DNA of 64,000 nucleotides, from positions 6,421,001 through 6,485,000 of the forward strand of contig NZ_CP076457.1 of the NCBI RefSeq assembly GCF_018866325.1, read 5' to 3'. The notes below the pieces were generated by a model. That model saw only the letters and a list, made by a program, of their open reading frames with translations, made no database searches and was not told the origin of the DNA. Positions within the stretch are counted from its first letter, which is position 1, and each line of letters starts with the position of its first letter. This DNA is from Streptomyces sp. YPW6 (GTDB taxonomy: Bacteria > Actinomycetota > Actinomycetes > Streptomycetales > Streptomycetaceae). This document shows positions 7,854-16,506 of this stretch, piece after piece. A program made the translations under genes and the position numbers.

Positions 7854-9164
7854 GTGCACGCATCGACGCACCAGCGAGCGGTGGGCCATCGACCGTATTT
7901 CTTTCTGAGCTACGCCCATACGCCCGGGTACGGCGCCGGCACGGACCCCGACATGTGGGTCGAACGGCTGTTCCAGGATCTCTGCGGCCACGTGATGGCC
8001 ATGACCGACTTACCCGCCGGCGCGCCCGCGGGATTCATGGACCGGGAGATACGCTCCGGCGAGGGCTGGTCGGAACGGCTCGGCGACGTCCTCGCCACCT
8101 GCCGGGTCTTCGTTCCGCTGTTCTCGCCGCGCTACTTCGCCAGTGAGATGTGCGGCAAGGAGTGGTACGCCTTCGAGCAGCGGGCCATCCACCACCGGGC
8201 CCGCTCCAACCAGCCGGCCGAGGCCATCGTCCCGGCGCTCTGGGTGCCGGTGCCGCCGAGCCAACTGCCCGGCTCGGCCGAACGGTTGCAGTTCAACCAC
8301 CGTGACTTCGGTGAACGGTACGTCAGCGACGGCCTCTACGGTCTGATCAAGCTCAGACTCTTCGCCGAGGAATACGAACGGGCCGTCTACGAACTGGCCA
8401 AACGCATCGTCAGCGTCGCCGACACGGTCCGCATCGACACCGGCCGGCCGGTCGACTACCGCCTGGCCCCCAGCGCCTTCGGCTCCCCCAGCAGCGGGGT
8501 CGGCGCACCCCGGCCGATGCAGATCACCATCGCGGCGCCCACCCGCCACGATCTGCCCGAGGGGCGCAGCAGCGACCACTACGGCGACCATCCCCAGGAC
8601 TGGAACCCGTACTACCCCGCCTCCGTCCGGCCGCTGGCCTATGTGGCCGAGGAACTGGTCCGCTCGCTCAACTACCAGGCCGTCATCACCTCGTTCGACG
8701 AGGACCGGCACGACGGCAAGGCCCCGCCCAGCACCCCCGAGATCCTGCTCGTCGACCGCTGGGCCCTGAGGGACGCGGACCACTGCCGCCGCCTCGCCGC
8801 GTTCGACGCGGAGAACCGTCCCTGGGTGACCCTGGTCGTGCCCTGGAGCCGTGACGACCACCAGAGCAGGGCGGCGGAGACGGAGCTCACCGAGAAGCTC
8901 GAAGCGGTGATGCCCGTCAAGATGGGCCAGGGCCGGGCCCTCTGCCGCGCCGCGGCGAAAGGAGTGCCCACCATGGAGGCGTTCGGCCAGCTCCTGCCCC
9001 AGGTGGTCGAGGTGGCCGCCCAGCAGTATCTGAAGCACGCGAAGGCCTACCCGCCCGGACCGGGCGGCGGATCCGGCGAGCGGACCCGGCTCACCGGACC
9101 CATGGGCGACACGAGCTACTTACCCGACCCGCACGACCCTGCGACGGAAGCGGAGGACCTATGA
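7854..9164 (+). CDS. fxsC: FxsC: TIR-like protein of the FxSxx-COOH system
   Basis: This 436-residue protein has an N-terminal TIR-like domain: strand P-Y-F-F-L-S-Y-A-H-T, then V-F-V-P-L-F-S-P-R-Y-F and S-E-M-C-G-K-E103-W-Y. Glu103 sits where the catalytic Glu of TIR NADases lies in their WCxxE motif. A second alpha/beta unit (residues about 225-405, including P-E-I-L-L-V-D-R-W-A-L and P-W-V-T-L-V-V-P-W-S) resembles another receiver or TIR-like fold. GTG at 7854 is preferred because GGACGGGGG lies just before it; ATG at 7824 would add 10 residues. Two leucines are encoded by TTA (8010-8012 and 9120-9122), exceptional in this GC-rich window, suggesting bldA-dependent translation. Its stop overlaps the fxsT start by four bases (ATGA). 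NADase activity is only inferred. Confidence 0.88.
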   Translation: MHASTHQRAVGHRPYFFLSYAHTPGYGAGTDPDMWVERLFQDLCGHVMAMTDLPAGAPAGFMDREIRSGEGWSERLGDVLATCRVFVPLFSPRYFASEMCGKEWYAFEQRAIHHRARSNQPAEAIVPALWVPVPPSQLPGSAERLQFNHRDFGERYVSDGLYGLIKLRLFAEEYERAVYELAKRIVSVADTVRIDTGRPVDYRLAPSAFGSPSSGVGAPRPMQITIAAPTRHDLPEGRSSDHYGDHPQDWNPYYPASVRPLAYVAEELVRSLNYQAVITSFDEDRHDGKAPPSTPEILLVDRWALRDADHCRRLAAFDAENRPWVTLVVPWSRDDHQSRAAETELTEKLEAVMPVKMGQGRALCRAAAKGVPTMEAFGQLLPQVVEVAAQQYLKHAKAYPPGPGGGSGERTRLTGPMGDTSYLPDPHDPATEAEDL

Positions 9165-12100
9165 GTGCCGGTCGTGACGGGCGCATCGTCACCTTCTACT
9201 CGTACAAGGGCGGTACCGGGCGCACCATGGCGCTCGCCAACACCGCCTGGATCCTCGCGGCCAACGGCAAGCGGGTGCTGGCCGTCGACTGGGACCTGGA
9301 AGCCCCCGGGCTCCACCGGTTCTTCCACCCCTTCCTGGACCCGGCCACCCTCGGCGCCACCACCGGCGTGATCGACCTGATCACCGAGTACGCCTGGGCC
9401 GCGACCAGCCCCGCCCAGCGCGCCGAGGACTGGCACCGCGACTACGCCCGCATCCAGCCGCACGCCGTGTCACTGACCCCGGAGTCGCTCGGCTGGGAGT
9501 TCCCGCAGGGCGGCACGCTCGACTTCGTGTCCGCCGGACGGCAGAACCGCGAGTACAGCGCCACCGTCTCCACCTTCGACTGGGACAACTTCTACGACCG
9601 CTTCGGCGGCGGCCACTTCTTCGACGCCCTGCGCGACGACATGAAGGCCAACTACGACTACGTCCTCATCGACAGCCGGACCGGCCTCAGCGACATCGCC
9701 GACATCTGCACCGTGCACCTCCCGGACGTACTCGTCGACTGCTTCACCCTCAGTGACCAGTCCATCGACGGCGCGGCCTCGGTCGCCCGCCAGATCGCCG
9801 AGCGCAACACGGGCCGCCCCATCTCCATCTACCCCGTGCCGATGCGGATCGACGAGGGCGAGAAGGAGAAGGCCGACGCCGGACGGGCGCTGGCCCGGCT
9901 CAAGTTCGACCGGCTGCCGCGCGATCTGTCCGGTGACGAACTCACCGCCTACTGGGGGGCGGTGGAGATCCCGTACCGGCCCTACTACGCCTACGAGGAG
10001 ACCCTCGCCACCTTCGGCGACGAGGCCGGACTCACCAACTCGCTGCTCTCCGCCTTCGAACGGCTCACCGCGGTCATCACCGACCGAGAGATCACCGCGA
10101 TGCCCCCGGTCGGCGAAGAGGTCCGGCTGCGGATCCGCGACGCCTTCACCCGGCGCAGGCCCGCCCTGCCCGCCGACCTCCACCTCAGCTACGTGGCGGA
10201 GAACCGGATGTGGGCCGACTGGCTCGAATCGATTCTCACCCGGGCCGGATTCCGCGTCGTTCCGCGTGACGTCTCCGCCGAACAGCCGGCCGACAACCCG
10301 GCCGACACCCCCGCCGAGAGCGCCGCGCGCACCGTGGTCCTGCTCTCCAGCGCGTATCTGAAATCCCAGCGCGCGGTCGAGCTGTGGGAACGGACCGCCG
10401 CCGAGGCCGTCGGCAGCGGCCGCCGTCGACTGCTCCCGCTGCGGGTCGGGGACGTACGCCTGACCTCTCCGTACATCGACCGCAATCCCGTCGACCTGTT
10501 CCGGCTCGACGAGGTGCACGCCACCACCGCCGTGATGCGCGCCCTGGACCGCCCGGTGCAGGTGGCCGACGGGGTCTCGCCCGGCCCCCGCTTCCCGGGC
10601 ACCGTGCCGAGGATCTGGAACGCGCCGCCCCGCAACCCCGGCTTCACCGGCCGCTCGCTCGTCCTGGAGCGGATGCGCGACCAGCTCGGCGGCGGCCTGG
10701 CCGTCGTCCTGCCGCAGCCGCAGACGCTCTACGGACTCGGCGGCGTCGGCAAGACCCAGGTGGCCCTGGAGTACGTGCACCGCTTCATGGCCGACTACGA
10801 CCTGGTGTGGTGGATATCGTCCGAGCAGCCGGACGACGTCGTCGCCTCGCTCGCCGAACTCGCCGGGCGGCTCGGCGCCCAGGGCGGCGACGACATGGCG
10901 GCCGCCTCCCAGGAGGCCGTCGACCTGCTGCGGCGCGGGGTGCCCTCGGACCGCTGGCTGCTGGTCTTCGACAACGCGGACGACCCCGAGCAGCTGCGCC
11001 GCTACTTCCCGCAGGGAGGCTCCGGCCACATCCTGGTGACCTCCCGCAACCAGAGCTGGTCCCAGCACGGGGACGCGCTGCCCGTGGACGTCTTCCTGCG
11101 TGAGGAGTCGGTCGAGCACCTCCAGCGCCGGGCCCCGGGGCTCAGCGACGAGGACGCCGCCCAGGTGGCGACGGCGGTGGGGGACCTGCCGCTCGCCGTG
11201 GAACAGGCGGCCGCCTGGATCGCGGAGACCGCCACCCCCATCGACACCTATCTCGAACAGCTCGCCCAACAGGCGCCCCAGGTCCTCGCGCTCAACCAGC
11301 CGGCCGGCTACCCGCAACCGGTCGCCGCGACCTGGAACATCTCCATCGCCCGGCTCAAGGAGCGCTCGCCCGCCGCCGTACGGCTGCTCCAGCTCTGCGC
11401 GTTCTTCGCACCGGAGCCGATCTCCGCGAACCTCCTCTACAGCAAGGAGATGATCGACGCGCTGAAGCCGTACGACTCCTCGCTCCAGGAGAAGCTGGTA
11501 CTGGGCCGGGTCATCCGGGAGATCGGCCGCTTCGCCCTGGCCAAGGTCGACCAGGTCTCCAACTCCGTCCAGGTGCACCGCCTCGTCCAGGCCGTGATCA
11601 AGGCCCAGCTCAGCGAGGAGGAGCAGCGCGAGGCCCGGCACGTCGTCCACCGCGTCCTCGCCGGGGCCCGGCCCGACGACGACGAGCCCATAGACAATCC
11701 GGAGACCTGGCCGCGCTTCGCCACGATCTGGCCGCACCTGGGCCCCTCCGACGCCCGCAACTGCAAGGAGCCGGAGACCCGCAGGCTGCTGATCGACCGG
11801 GTCCGCTACCTCTGGAAGCGCGGTGACGTCAGGACCGCCGGCGCCCTCGGCGACGAGCTGCGGGAGATCTGGCGGGAGAAACTGGGCGAGCGCGATCTCC
11901 AGTACCTCTACCTCTGCTTCCACATCTCCAACATCCTGCGCACACGAGGGCGTTACGTGGAGGCGCGGGAGCTGGACGAGACCACCCTGGAACGGCAGCG
12001 GGAGGTGCTGGGAGCCGAGCACCCCCACACGTACATGACCACCAGCAGCCTGGCCATCGACCTCGGCCTGCTCGGGGACTACGCCCGCGCGATCGAGATG

Positions 12101-13096
12101 GCGACCGAGGCCCACGAGGGGTTCGGCCAGATCTTCCACGCCTCGCACCCCCGGACCCTGGCCGCGGCCAACAATCTGGCCCTGAACCTGCGCAGCGTCG
12201 GCCAGTACGCCCGCGCCCGGGAGATCGACCAGGACGTCTACGACCTCCGCTCCCAGGTGCTGGGCCCGGACCATCCCTACAGCCTGTCGTCCGCCATGAA
12301 CCTCGCCCGCGACCTGCGGGAGGTCGGCCGGTACGAGGACTCGGTGGCGCTGCTCAGCACCACGTACGACAGATTCAAGGAGACGATGGGCCGGAGCTTC
12401 CCCGCCACCCTGAGCGCGGCGAAGAGCCTCGCGGTGTCGCTGCGCAGGGCGGGCCGGCTGGAGGACGCCCACCGTCTCACGGTGGCGACCCGGGCCCGCT
12501 ACCGCGCGAAGTACACCACCGCCAACCCTGATTCGCTGGCCTGCGACCTCAACCTCGCCGCGGACCTGTTCGCGGCGGGGGAGAGCGCCGAGGCGCGGGA
12601 CACCGCCCAGGAGGTCGTCGACCAGTACATGAAGGTGCCGGGTGACAAGCACCCGTACACCCTGGCGGCGCAGAACAACCTCGGCGTCTATCTGACGGGG
12701 GCCGGCGAGCCGGAGGCGGCGGAGCGGGTGCTGACGCTGGTCGTCGCCGCCATGCGTGAGACGTTCGGCCGGGAGCACCCCAACACCCTGTTCTGCGTGA
12801 TGAACCTGGCCAGTGCGACGGCCGACCGGGGTGAGCTGGACATCGTGCTGGAGACGGAGCAGCGGCTCTCCGGACAGTTCCGCGAGGCGCTCGGTACCCA
12901 CCATCCGGAGACCCTGGCCATGACCTCGAACATGGCGGTCACGCTCGATGCGATGGGACGCGGGGCCGAGGCGGCCCAGTTGCGGTCCGAGCTCGTCGTG
13001 GAGCTGTCGCGTCAGCTCGGCGGCGACCATCCGCTGGTGCGGATGGCCCGGACCGAGGAGCGGTTCCGGCGGGAGCTGGAGCCGATGTCGGTGTGA
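9161..13096 (+). CDS. fxsT: FxsT: MinD-like/TIR/NB-ARC/TPR protein of the FxSxx-COOH system
   Basis: This 1311-residue STAND-type protein starts with a SIMIBI (MinD/ParA-like) NTPase: deviant Walker A Y-K16-G-G-T-G-R-T and D-W-D-L-E-A-P-G. A TIR-like segment follows at about 335-465 (L-H-L-S-Y-V-A-E-N-R, V-V-L-L-S-S-A-Y-L-K-S). Next is an NB-ARC ATPase with Walker A Y-G-L-G-G-V-G-K-T-Q near 523-532 and Walker B W-L-L-V-F-D-N-A-D-D near 600. The last third (about 870-1290) is a run of TPRs of the kinesin-light-chain type (repeated H-P-x-T and N-x-L-A-x-x-L patterns). Such proteins usually sense a ligand through the repeats and oligomerise to activate effectors. Start and stop of fxsC and fxsT overlap by four bases. 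A 17-bp terminator hairpin follows. Confidence 0.92.
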   Translation: MSAGRDGRIVTFYSYKGGTGRTMALANTAWILAANGKRVLAVDWDLEAPGLHRFFHPFLDPATLGATTGVIDLITEYAWAATSPAQRAEDWHRDYARIQPHAVSLTPESLGWEFPQGGTLDFVSAGRQNREYSATVSTFDWDNFYDRFGGGHFFDALRDDMKANYDYVLIDSRTGLSDIADICTVHLPDVLVDCFTLSDQSIDGAASVARQIAERNTGRPISIYPVPMRIDEGEKEKADAGRALARLKFDRLPRDLSGDELTAYWGAVEIPYRPYYAYEETLATFGDEAGLTNSLLSAFERLTAVITDREITAMPPVGEEVRLRIRDAFTRRRPALPADLHLSYVAENRMWADWLESILTRAGFRVVPRDVSAEQPADNPADTPAESAARTVVLLSSAYLKSQRAVELWERTAAEAVGSGRRRLLPLRVGDVRLTSPYIDRNPVDLFRLDEVHATTAVMRALDRPVQVADGVSPGPRFPGTVPRIWNAPPRNPGFTGRSLVLERMRDQLGGGLAVVLPQPQTLYGLGGVGKTQVALEYVHRFMADYDLVWWISSEQPDDVVASLAELAGRLGAQGGDDMAAASQEAVDLLRRGVPSDRWLLVFDNADDPEQLRRYFPQGGSGHILVTSRNQSWSQHGDALPVDVFLREESVEHLQRRAPGLSDEDAAQVATAVGDLPLAVEQAAAWIAETATPIDTYLEQLAQQAPQVLALNQPAGYPQPVAATWNISIARLKERSPAAVRLLQLCAFFAPEPISANLLYSKEMIDALKPYDSSLQEKLVLGRVIREIGRFALAKVDQVSNSVQVHRLVQAVIKAQLSEEEQREARHVVHRVLAGARPDDDEPIDNPETWPRFATIWPHLGPSDARNCKEPETRRLLIDRVRYLWKRGDVRTAGALGDELREIWREKLGERDLQYLYLCFHISNILRTRGRYVEARELDETTLERQREVLGAEHPHTYMTTSSLAIDLGLLGDYARAIEMATEAHEGFGQIFHASHPRTLAAANNLALNLRSVGQYARAREIDQDVYDLRSQVLGPDHPYSLSSAMNLARDLREVGRYEDSVALLSTTYDRFKETMGRSFPATLSAAKSLAVSLRRAGRLEDAHRLTVATRARYRAKYTTANPDSLACDLNLAADLFAAGESAEARDTAQEVVDQYMKVPGDKHPYTLAAQNNLGVYLTGAGEPEAAERVLTLVVAAMRETFGREHPNTLFCVMNLASATADRGELDIVLETEQRLSGQFREALGTHHPETLAMTSNMAVTLDAMGRGAEAAQLRSELVVELSRQLGGDHPLVRMARTEERFRRELEPMSV

Positions 13097-13098
13097 TC

Positions 13099-13137
13099 CG
13101 CCGTGTGCCGGGAGGACCGGCCTCCCGGCACACGGCG
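13099..13137 (+). terminator. Terminator of the fxs operon
   Basis: A perfect 17-bp stem (CGCCGTGTGCCGGGAGG with its complement) and 5-nt loop begin three bases after the fxsT stop codon. They also lie just past the end of the convergent hydrolase gene, so the hairpin can act in both directions. Confidence 0.8.
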
Positions 13138-13144
13138 CCCGGGG

Positions 13145-14032
13145 TCAGGCCCCGCCGCAGTGCTCCCGGTCCTCCAGCAGCCAGTCGAGGATGCGGGGGA
13201 GCATCGGGAACGCGTCGAAGTGCGCCGCTCTCGGTTCGAGTACGGTGGTGGCCCCGGGGATCTGACCGGCCAGCCAGCGGGAGTGGCCGACCGGGGCGAA
13301 GACGTCCTTCACTCCGTGCCAGAGCAGCACCTCGCCGGTGATCCGGGCCGGATCGAACCCCCAGGGGCGGCAGAACGCGATGGCGTCGTCGATCCAGCCG
13401 TACGCCGAATGGCGCAGCCCCTCGCTGAAGTTGCGCAGCAGCATGGAGCGGATGCCCGCGTCGTTGACCACCAGCCGGTCGGAGTCGGTCAGCTCCCGGC
13501 GCAGATCGTCCAGCAGCCGGACCGGGTCCCGCCGGATCTGCGCCGAGCGGACGGTGAAGGACCGCGCCAGGGACTCCGGGTCGTCGGCCGCCGTGGAGTA
13601 CGCCAGCACATTGGACGCGGTCATCCCGTCGAACCAGTCGAGCCCGGCCGCGTCCCACGGGGCGAGACTGACCAGGGCCGCGGTCCGGGTGACCCGTTCC
13701 GGCAGCAGGGCCGCGCAGGCCAGGGCGTGCGGTGCCCCGCCGGAGCGGCCCACCACGGCGAAGCGCTCCAGTCCCAGCGCGTCGGCGATGGCGCGGACGT
13801 CGGCGACGACGTCGCTGATCCGCCGGCCCTCGTGCCGGTCGCTGCCGCCGTAGCCCGGGCGGTCGTAGGCGATCAGCTGCGTGTGGCGATGGTAGAGGAC
13901 CATGCCGCGGGGAGCGGGGCCGAGCCTGCTGCCCGGGGTGCCGTGGAGGAGGAAGACCGGTCTTCCCCGTGGATCTCCCATCCGCTCGACCAGCAGATGC
14001 CGCCCGTCCGCCGCGAGCACCCGATCGCGCAC
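13145..14032 (-). CDS. Alpha/beta hydrolase
   Basis: This 295-residue cytosolic alpha/beta-hydrolase is convergent to fxsT. It shows the oxyanion-loop sequence F-L-L-H-G-T-P-G-S-R, the Y-D-R-P-G-Y-G-G-S-D segment and the nucleophile elbow G-R-S-G-G. A distal W-H-G-V-K-D-V-F-A-P probably carries the acid, and the catalytic His is in R-A-A-H-F-D. No signal peptide is present. GTG at 14032 begins M-R-D-R-V-L. The substrate is unknown; the closest general resemblance is to haloalkane-dehalogenase/proline-iminopeptidase-like hydrolases common in Streptomyces. Nothing ties it to the fxs operon except adjacency and the shared terminator. Confidence 0.85.
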   Translation of the reverse strand: MRDRVLAADGRHLLVERMGDPRGRPVFLLHGTPGSRLGPAPRGMVLYHRHTQLIAYDRPGYGGSDRHEGRRISDVVADVRAIADALGLERFAVVGRSGGAPHALACAALLPERVTRTAALVSLAPWDAAGLDWFDGMTASNVLAYSTAADDPESLARSFTVRSAQIRRDPVRLLDDLRRELTDSDRLVVNDAGIRSMLLRNFSEGLRHSAYGWIDDAIAFCRPWGFDPARITGEVLLWHGVKDVFAPVGHSRWLAGQIPGATTVLEPRAAHFDAFPMLPRILDWLLEDREHCGGA

Positions 14033-14480
14033 CCGTGCCTCCCCCGCTCGGTCACCCCGTCACCCGGCGGGCCCGGACCCGTTGCGCTCCCGGTGCCTGC
14101 CGCCGTTTCGATGATGACCCATCAGAGGCGTTACGGGGACCGTTCGTCGACGAGGAACTGCGAAGGCCCCGGGGGCCGGCGGGGACGACGCCCGTCGCCA
14201 TCCGGACGGAGCGCACCAGCATCCGGACCGAGGAGGGGCGAGAATCGGACAGGACTAGTCCTCACCCTGGGGCCGTCGACGGTTGCACCGGGTGTTTGCG
14301 AAGGGAACCGACTTGGCGTGACCGTGGGTAAGTGAACGACCCGAGGGCGAAGCGTCGGTGTCGTGTGCCCGTCCGGAAGTCGGCCTTGTGTGCGTTTCCC
14401 GGCCTCGGAATAGTGGGCGCCCCATCCTCCGTGTACGGGCACCCCACATGCTTCGTGCACGGCCCCACAGGAGGTCGACG
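14033..14480. promoter_or_regulatory. Divergent intergenic region upstream of sprD with 12-bp palindrome
   Basis: This region separates the minus-strand hydrolase from sprD. A perfect palindrome AGGACTAGTCCT lies at 14251-14262, a plausible operator. An in-frame GTG at 14388 would extend SprD by 31 Arg-rich residues, the form I recall from the published S. griseus precursor. The strong Shine-Dalgarno instead favours the later start. Nothing else is recognised. Confidence 0.4.
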
Positions 14481-15566
14481 TTGAAGCATCGACGCATGTC
14501 CAGGAAGCGCGCGACGCTGGCCGGCTCGGCCGTCGTCGCGCTGGTCGCAGCGGGATTCACGTTCCAGTCCGCGAACGCCAGTGACGATGTGCCGCAGTTC
14601 GCGGCCAAGACCCTCAGCGCGAGCGCGGCCGGAAAGCTCGCCGACACCCTGGACCGTGATCTGGGTGCCGACGCGGCGGGCTCGTACTACGACACCACGG
14701 CGAAGGCCCTCGTCGTGAACGTCGTCGACGAGGCCGGCGCCGAGCAGGTCCGCCAGGCGGGCGCCAGGGCCAGAATCGTGGAGAACTCCCTCGCCGAGCT
14801 GAAGTCGGCCCGGCGGACCCTCGCCGACAGGGCGACGATCCCGGGCACGTCCTGGGCGGTCGACCCGGTGACCAACAAGGTGAAGGTCACCGCTGACAGC
14901 ACGGTCGACGGCGCCACCTGGAAGAAGCTCTCGGCCGTCGTCGACGGTCTCGGCGGCAAGGCCGAACTCACGAGGACCACGGGTGAGTTCAAGCCGCTGA
15001 TCGCGGGCGGCGACGCGATCTGGGGCTCCGGCTCCCGCTGCTCGCTCGGCTTCAACGTGGTCAAGGACGGCGAACCGTACTTCCTGACCGCGGGCCACTG
15101 CACCGAGTCGGTCACCAGCTGGTCGGACTCCCAGGGCGGTGCGGAGATCGGGGCGAACGAGGGCTCCAGTTTCCCGGAGAACGACTACGGCCTGGTCAAG
15201 TACACCTCGGACGTCGAGCACCCGAGCGAGGTGAACCTCTACGACGGCTCCACCCGGGCGATCACCCGGGCCGGTGACGCCACGGTCGGCCAGGCGGTCA
15301 CCCGCAGCGGTTCCACCACCCAGGTGCACGACGGCGAGGTCACCGGGCTGGACGCCACCGTCAACTACGGCAACGGCGACATCGTCAACGGCCTCATCGA
15401 GACGACCGTCTGCGCCGAGCCTGGCGACAGCGGCGGCGCCCTCTTCGCGGGCGACACCGCGCTGGGGCTGACCTCGGGCGGCAGCGGCGACTGCTCCTCG
15501 GGCGGTACGACCTTCTTCCAGCCGGTCCCGGAGGCGCTGGCCGCCTACGGCGCCGAGATCGGCTGA
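14481..15566 (+). CDS. sprD: Streptogrisin D-like secreted serine protease (S1E)
   Basis: This is a secreted chymotrypsin-fold protease with a signal peptide, a long propeptide and a mature part beginning I-A-G-G-D-A-I-W-G-S-G-S-R-C. The catalytic residues are His in TAGHC, Asp in ENDYG and Ser in GDSGGA. TTG at 14481 is chosen because GGAGG ends six bases upstream and the next residues (K-H-R-R-M-S-R-K-R) form a normal signal n-region, giving 361 residues. The GTG at 14388 gives 392 residues, matching the length I recall for S. griseus SprD. The propeptide is longer than in SprB and holds Y-Y-D-T-T-A-K-A-L-V-V-N-V. Mature sequence is close to streptogrisin D. It is a same-strand paralogue of sprB. 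Confidence 0.95.
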   Translation: MKHRRMSRKRATLAGSAVVALVAAGFTFQSANASDDVPQFAAKTLSASAAGKLADTLDRDLGADAAGSYYDTTAKALVVNVVDEAGAEQVRQAGARARIVENSLAELKSARRTLADRATIPGTSWAVDPVTNKVKVTADSTVDGATWKKLSAVVDGLGGKAELTRTTGEFKPLIAGGDAIWGSGSRCSLGFNVVKDGEPYFLTAGHCTESVTSWSDSQGGAEIGANEGSSFPENDYGLVKYTSDVEHPSEVNLYDGSTRAITRAGDATVGQAVTRSGSTTQVHDGEVTGLDATVNYGNGDIVNGLIETTVCAEPGDSGGALFAGDTALGLTSGGSGDCSSGGTTFFQPVPEALAAYGAEIG

Positions 15567-15590
15567 GGCGCCACGTACGACGGCAGCGGC

Positions 15591-15623
15591 GAAGGGCCTC
15601 CGGTTCGTGACCGGGGGCCCTTC
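15591..15623. terminator. Bidirectional terminator between sprD and the phospholipase gene
   Basis: A 14-bp stem with one G-U pair, GAAGGGCC-T-CCGGT against ACCGG-G-GGCCCTTC, and loop TCGTG lies between the two convergent stop codons. Confidence 0.78.
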
Positions 15624-15646
15624 CCCCTGCCCTGACGGGGGCGGGC

Positions 15647-16144
15647 TCAGGCGGCCCGGGGCAGGGTGCGGGCGCCGGCGTCCGCCGGGGAGACGCCGAA
15701 GACCTTCACGGCCTGGTAGTAGGTCCAGGCCGTGCTGGTGCACGAGGTCTTCGTCGCCCCCGAGTAGCGGGCGCACACGCGCTTGAGGTCCTCGTAGAAG
15801 GCGGAGTCGAGCCGCGCCTTGTTGGCGGAGAACGTCCCCGCGGCCTTGTAGTTCCGGTACCCGAAGTCGTGGCGGGCGCAGGCGTTCTTGAACGGGAAGC
15901 CGAACGGGTTGTCGGGGGAGCTGCTGCAGTAGTCCGTCGACCAGTCGAAGCCGTATGCGGCCCAGGCGCCCTGGTTGTTGCGGGCCGCGTTCCAGGCGTT
16001 GTAGCTGGAGGCGCTGGTCTGGGTCCAGGAGCTGAGCACCTGCGGCTTGTCGGCGGGGGCGGCCGAGGCGGAGACCGCGGAGCCCAGAGCGAGGGGGAGC
16101 GACAGGGCGACGGCGGCGAGCGGAACCGTGAAGCGACGACGCAT
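15647..16144 (-). CDS. Secreted prokaryotic phospholipase A2
   Basis: This 165-residue secreted enzyme has an N-terminal Sec signal (M-R-R-R-F then an Ala/Leu core, cut near A-S-A-A). It resembles the Streptomyces violaceoruber phospholipase A2 family, which hydrolyses the sn-2 ester of phospholipids in a calcium-dependent way. The catalytic helix is visible as C-A-R-H-D-F-G-Y-R-N-Y, with the His-Asp dyad. Four Cys (Y-C-S, N-A-C-A, R-V-C-A, T-S-C-T) fit the two disulfides of the family. Length is normal. A GGAGG-type site precedes the ATG. It is convergent with sprD and divergent from the secreted lipase gene, so three extracellular hydrolases sit together. Confidence 0.92.
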   Translation of the reverse strand: MRRRFTVPLAAVALSLPLALGSAVSASAAPADKPQVLSSWTQTSASSYNAWNAARNNQGAWAAYGFDWSTDYCSSSPDNPFGFPFKNACARHDFGYRNYKAAGTFSANKARLDSAFYEDLKRVCARYSGATKTSCTSTAWTYYQAVKVFGVSPADAGARTLPRAA

Positions 16145-16506
16145 GGACGACCTCCGTGGGGGTGAAAGGAGTTGCTCCTGAGGTGTTCCTCGCCGGGTGG
16201 TGCGAGGGACAGGAGCAGCATGTCGTCATGAACGCGTCATGCCTAGATGGTGCGCCGAGTGGACATCGGGAATTGTCGCGCCGGTACGGAGGGTTGGTCT
16301 GCGCGTCAGCCGGGGCCGCCGCCGGGTCCTGGTGGCGGTCCGCTCCGTTACGCGGCCCGGCCCGGGGGTGCGTCAGTTTTTACCGACGCGTAACTTCCCT
16401 CGTCGGCTTACTCGTGCGTAACTTGGCATGAGCACACAGAACTTGTGGTCCGGGCCACAGGGCGCACCGCCATCGCACCTCCCTTGAGCCGCAAGGAGAC
16501 CCCACG
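16145..16506. promoter_or_regulatory. Divergent phospholipase/lipase promoter region with CGTAACTT direct repeats
   Basis: CGTAACTT occurs twice in the same orientation at 16389-16396 and 16417-16424, exactly 28 bp apart and 83 bp before the lipase start. This looks like a paired activator site. A similar GGTAACTT occurs near 58769, upstream of a flavoprotein gene. No other element is recognised. Confidence 0.4.

Noticed and set aside
9470..13030. 1186-codon minus-strand open frame opposite fxsT
   Set aside because: It lies wholly antisense to fxsT, which has clear ATPase and TPR motifs. The composition is typical of a GC-driven shadow.
14388..14480. Upstream extension of SprD from GTG 14388
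   Set aside because: It matches the precursor I recall from S. griseus and may be real, but the GGAGG-TTG at 14470-14483 and the ordinary signal peptide after it make the later start more likely. Kept as an alternative.
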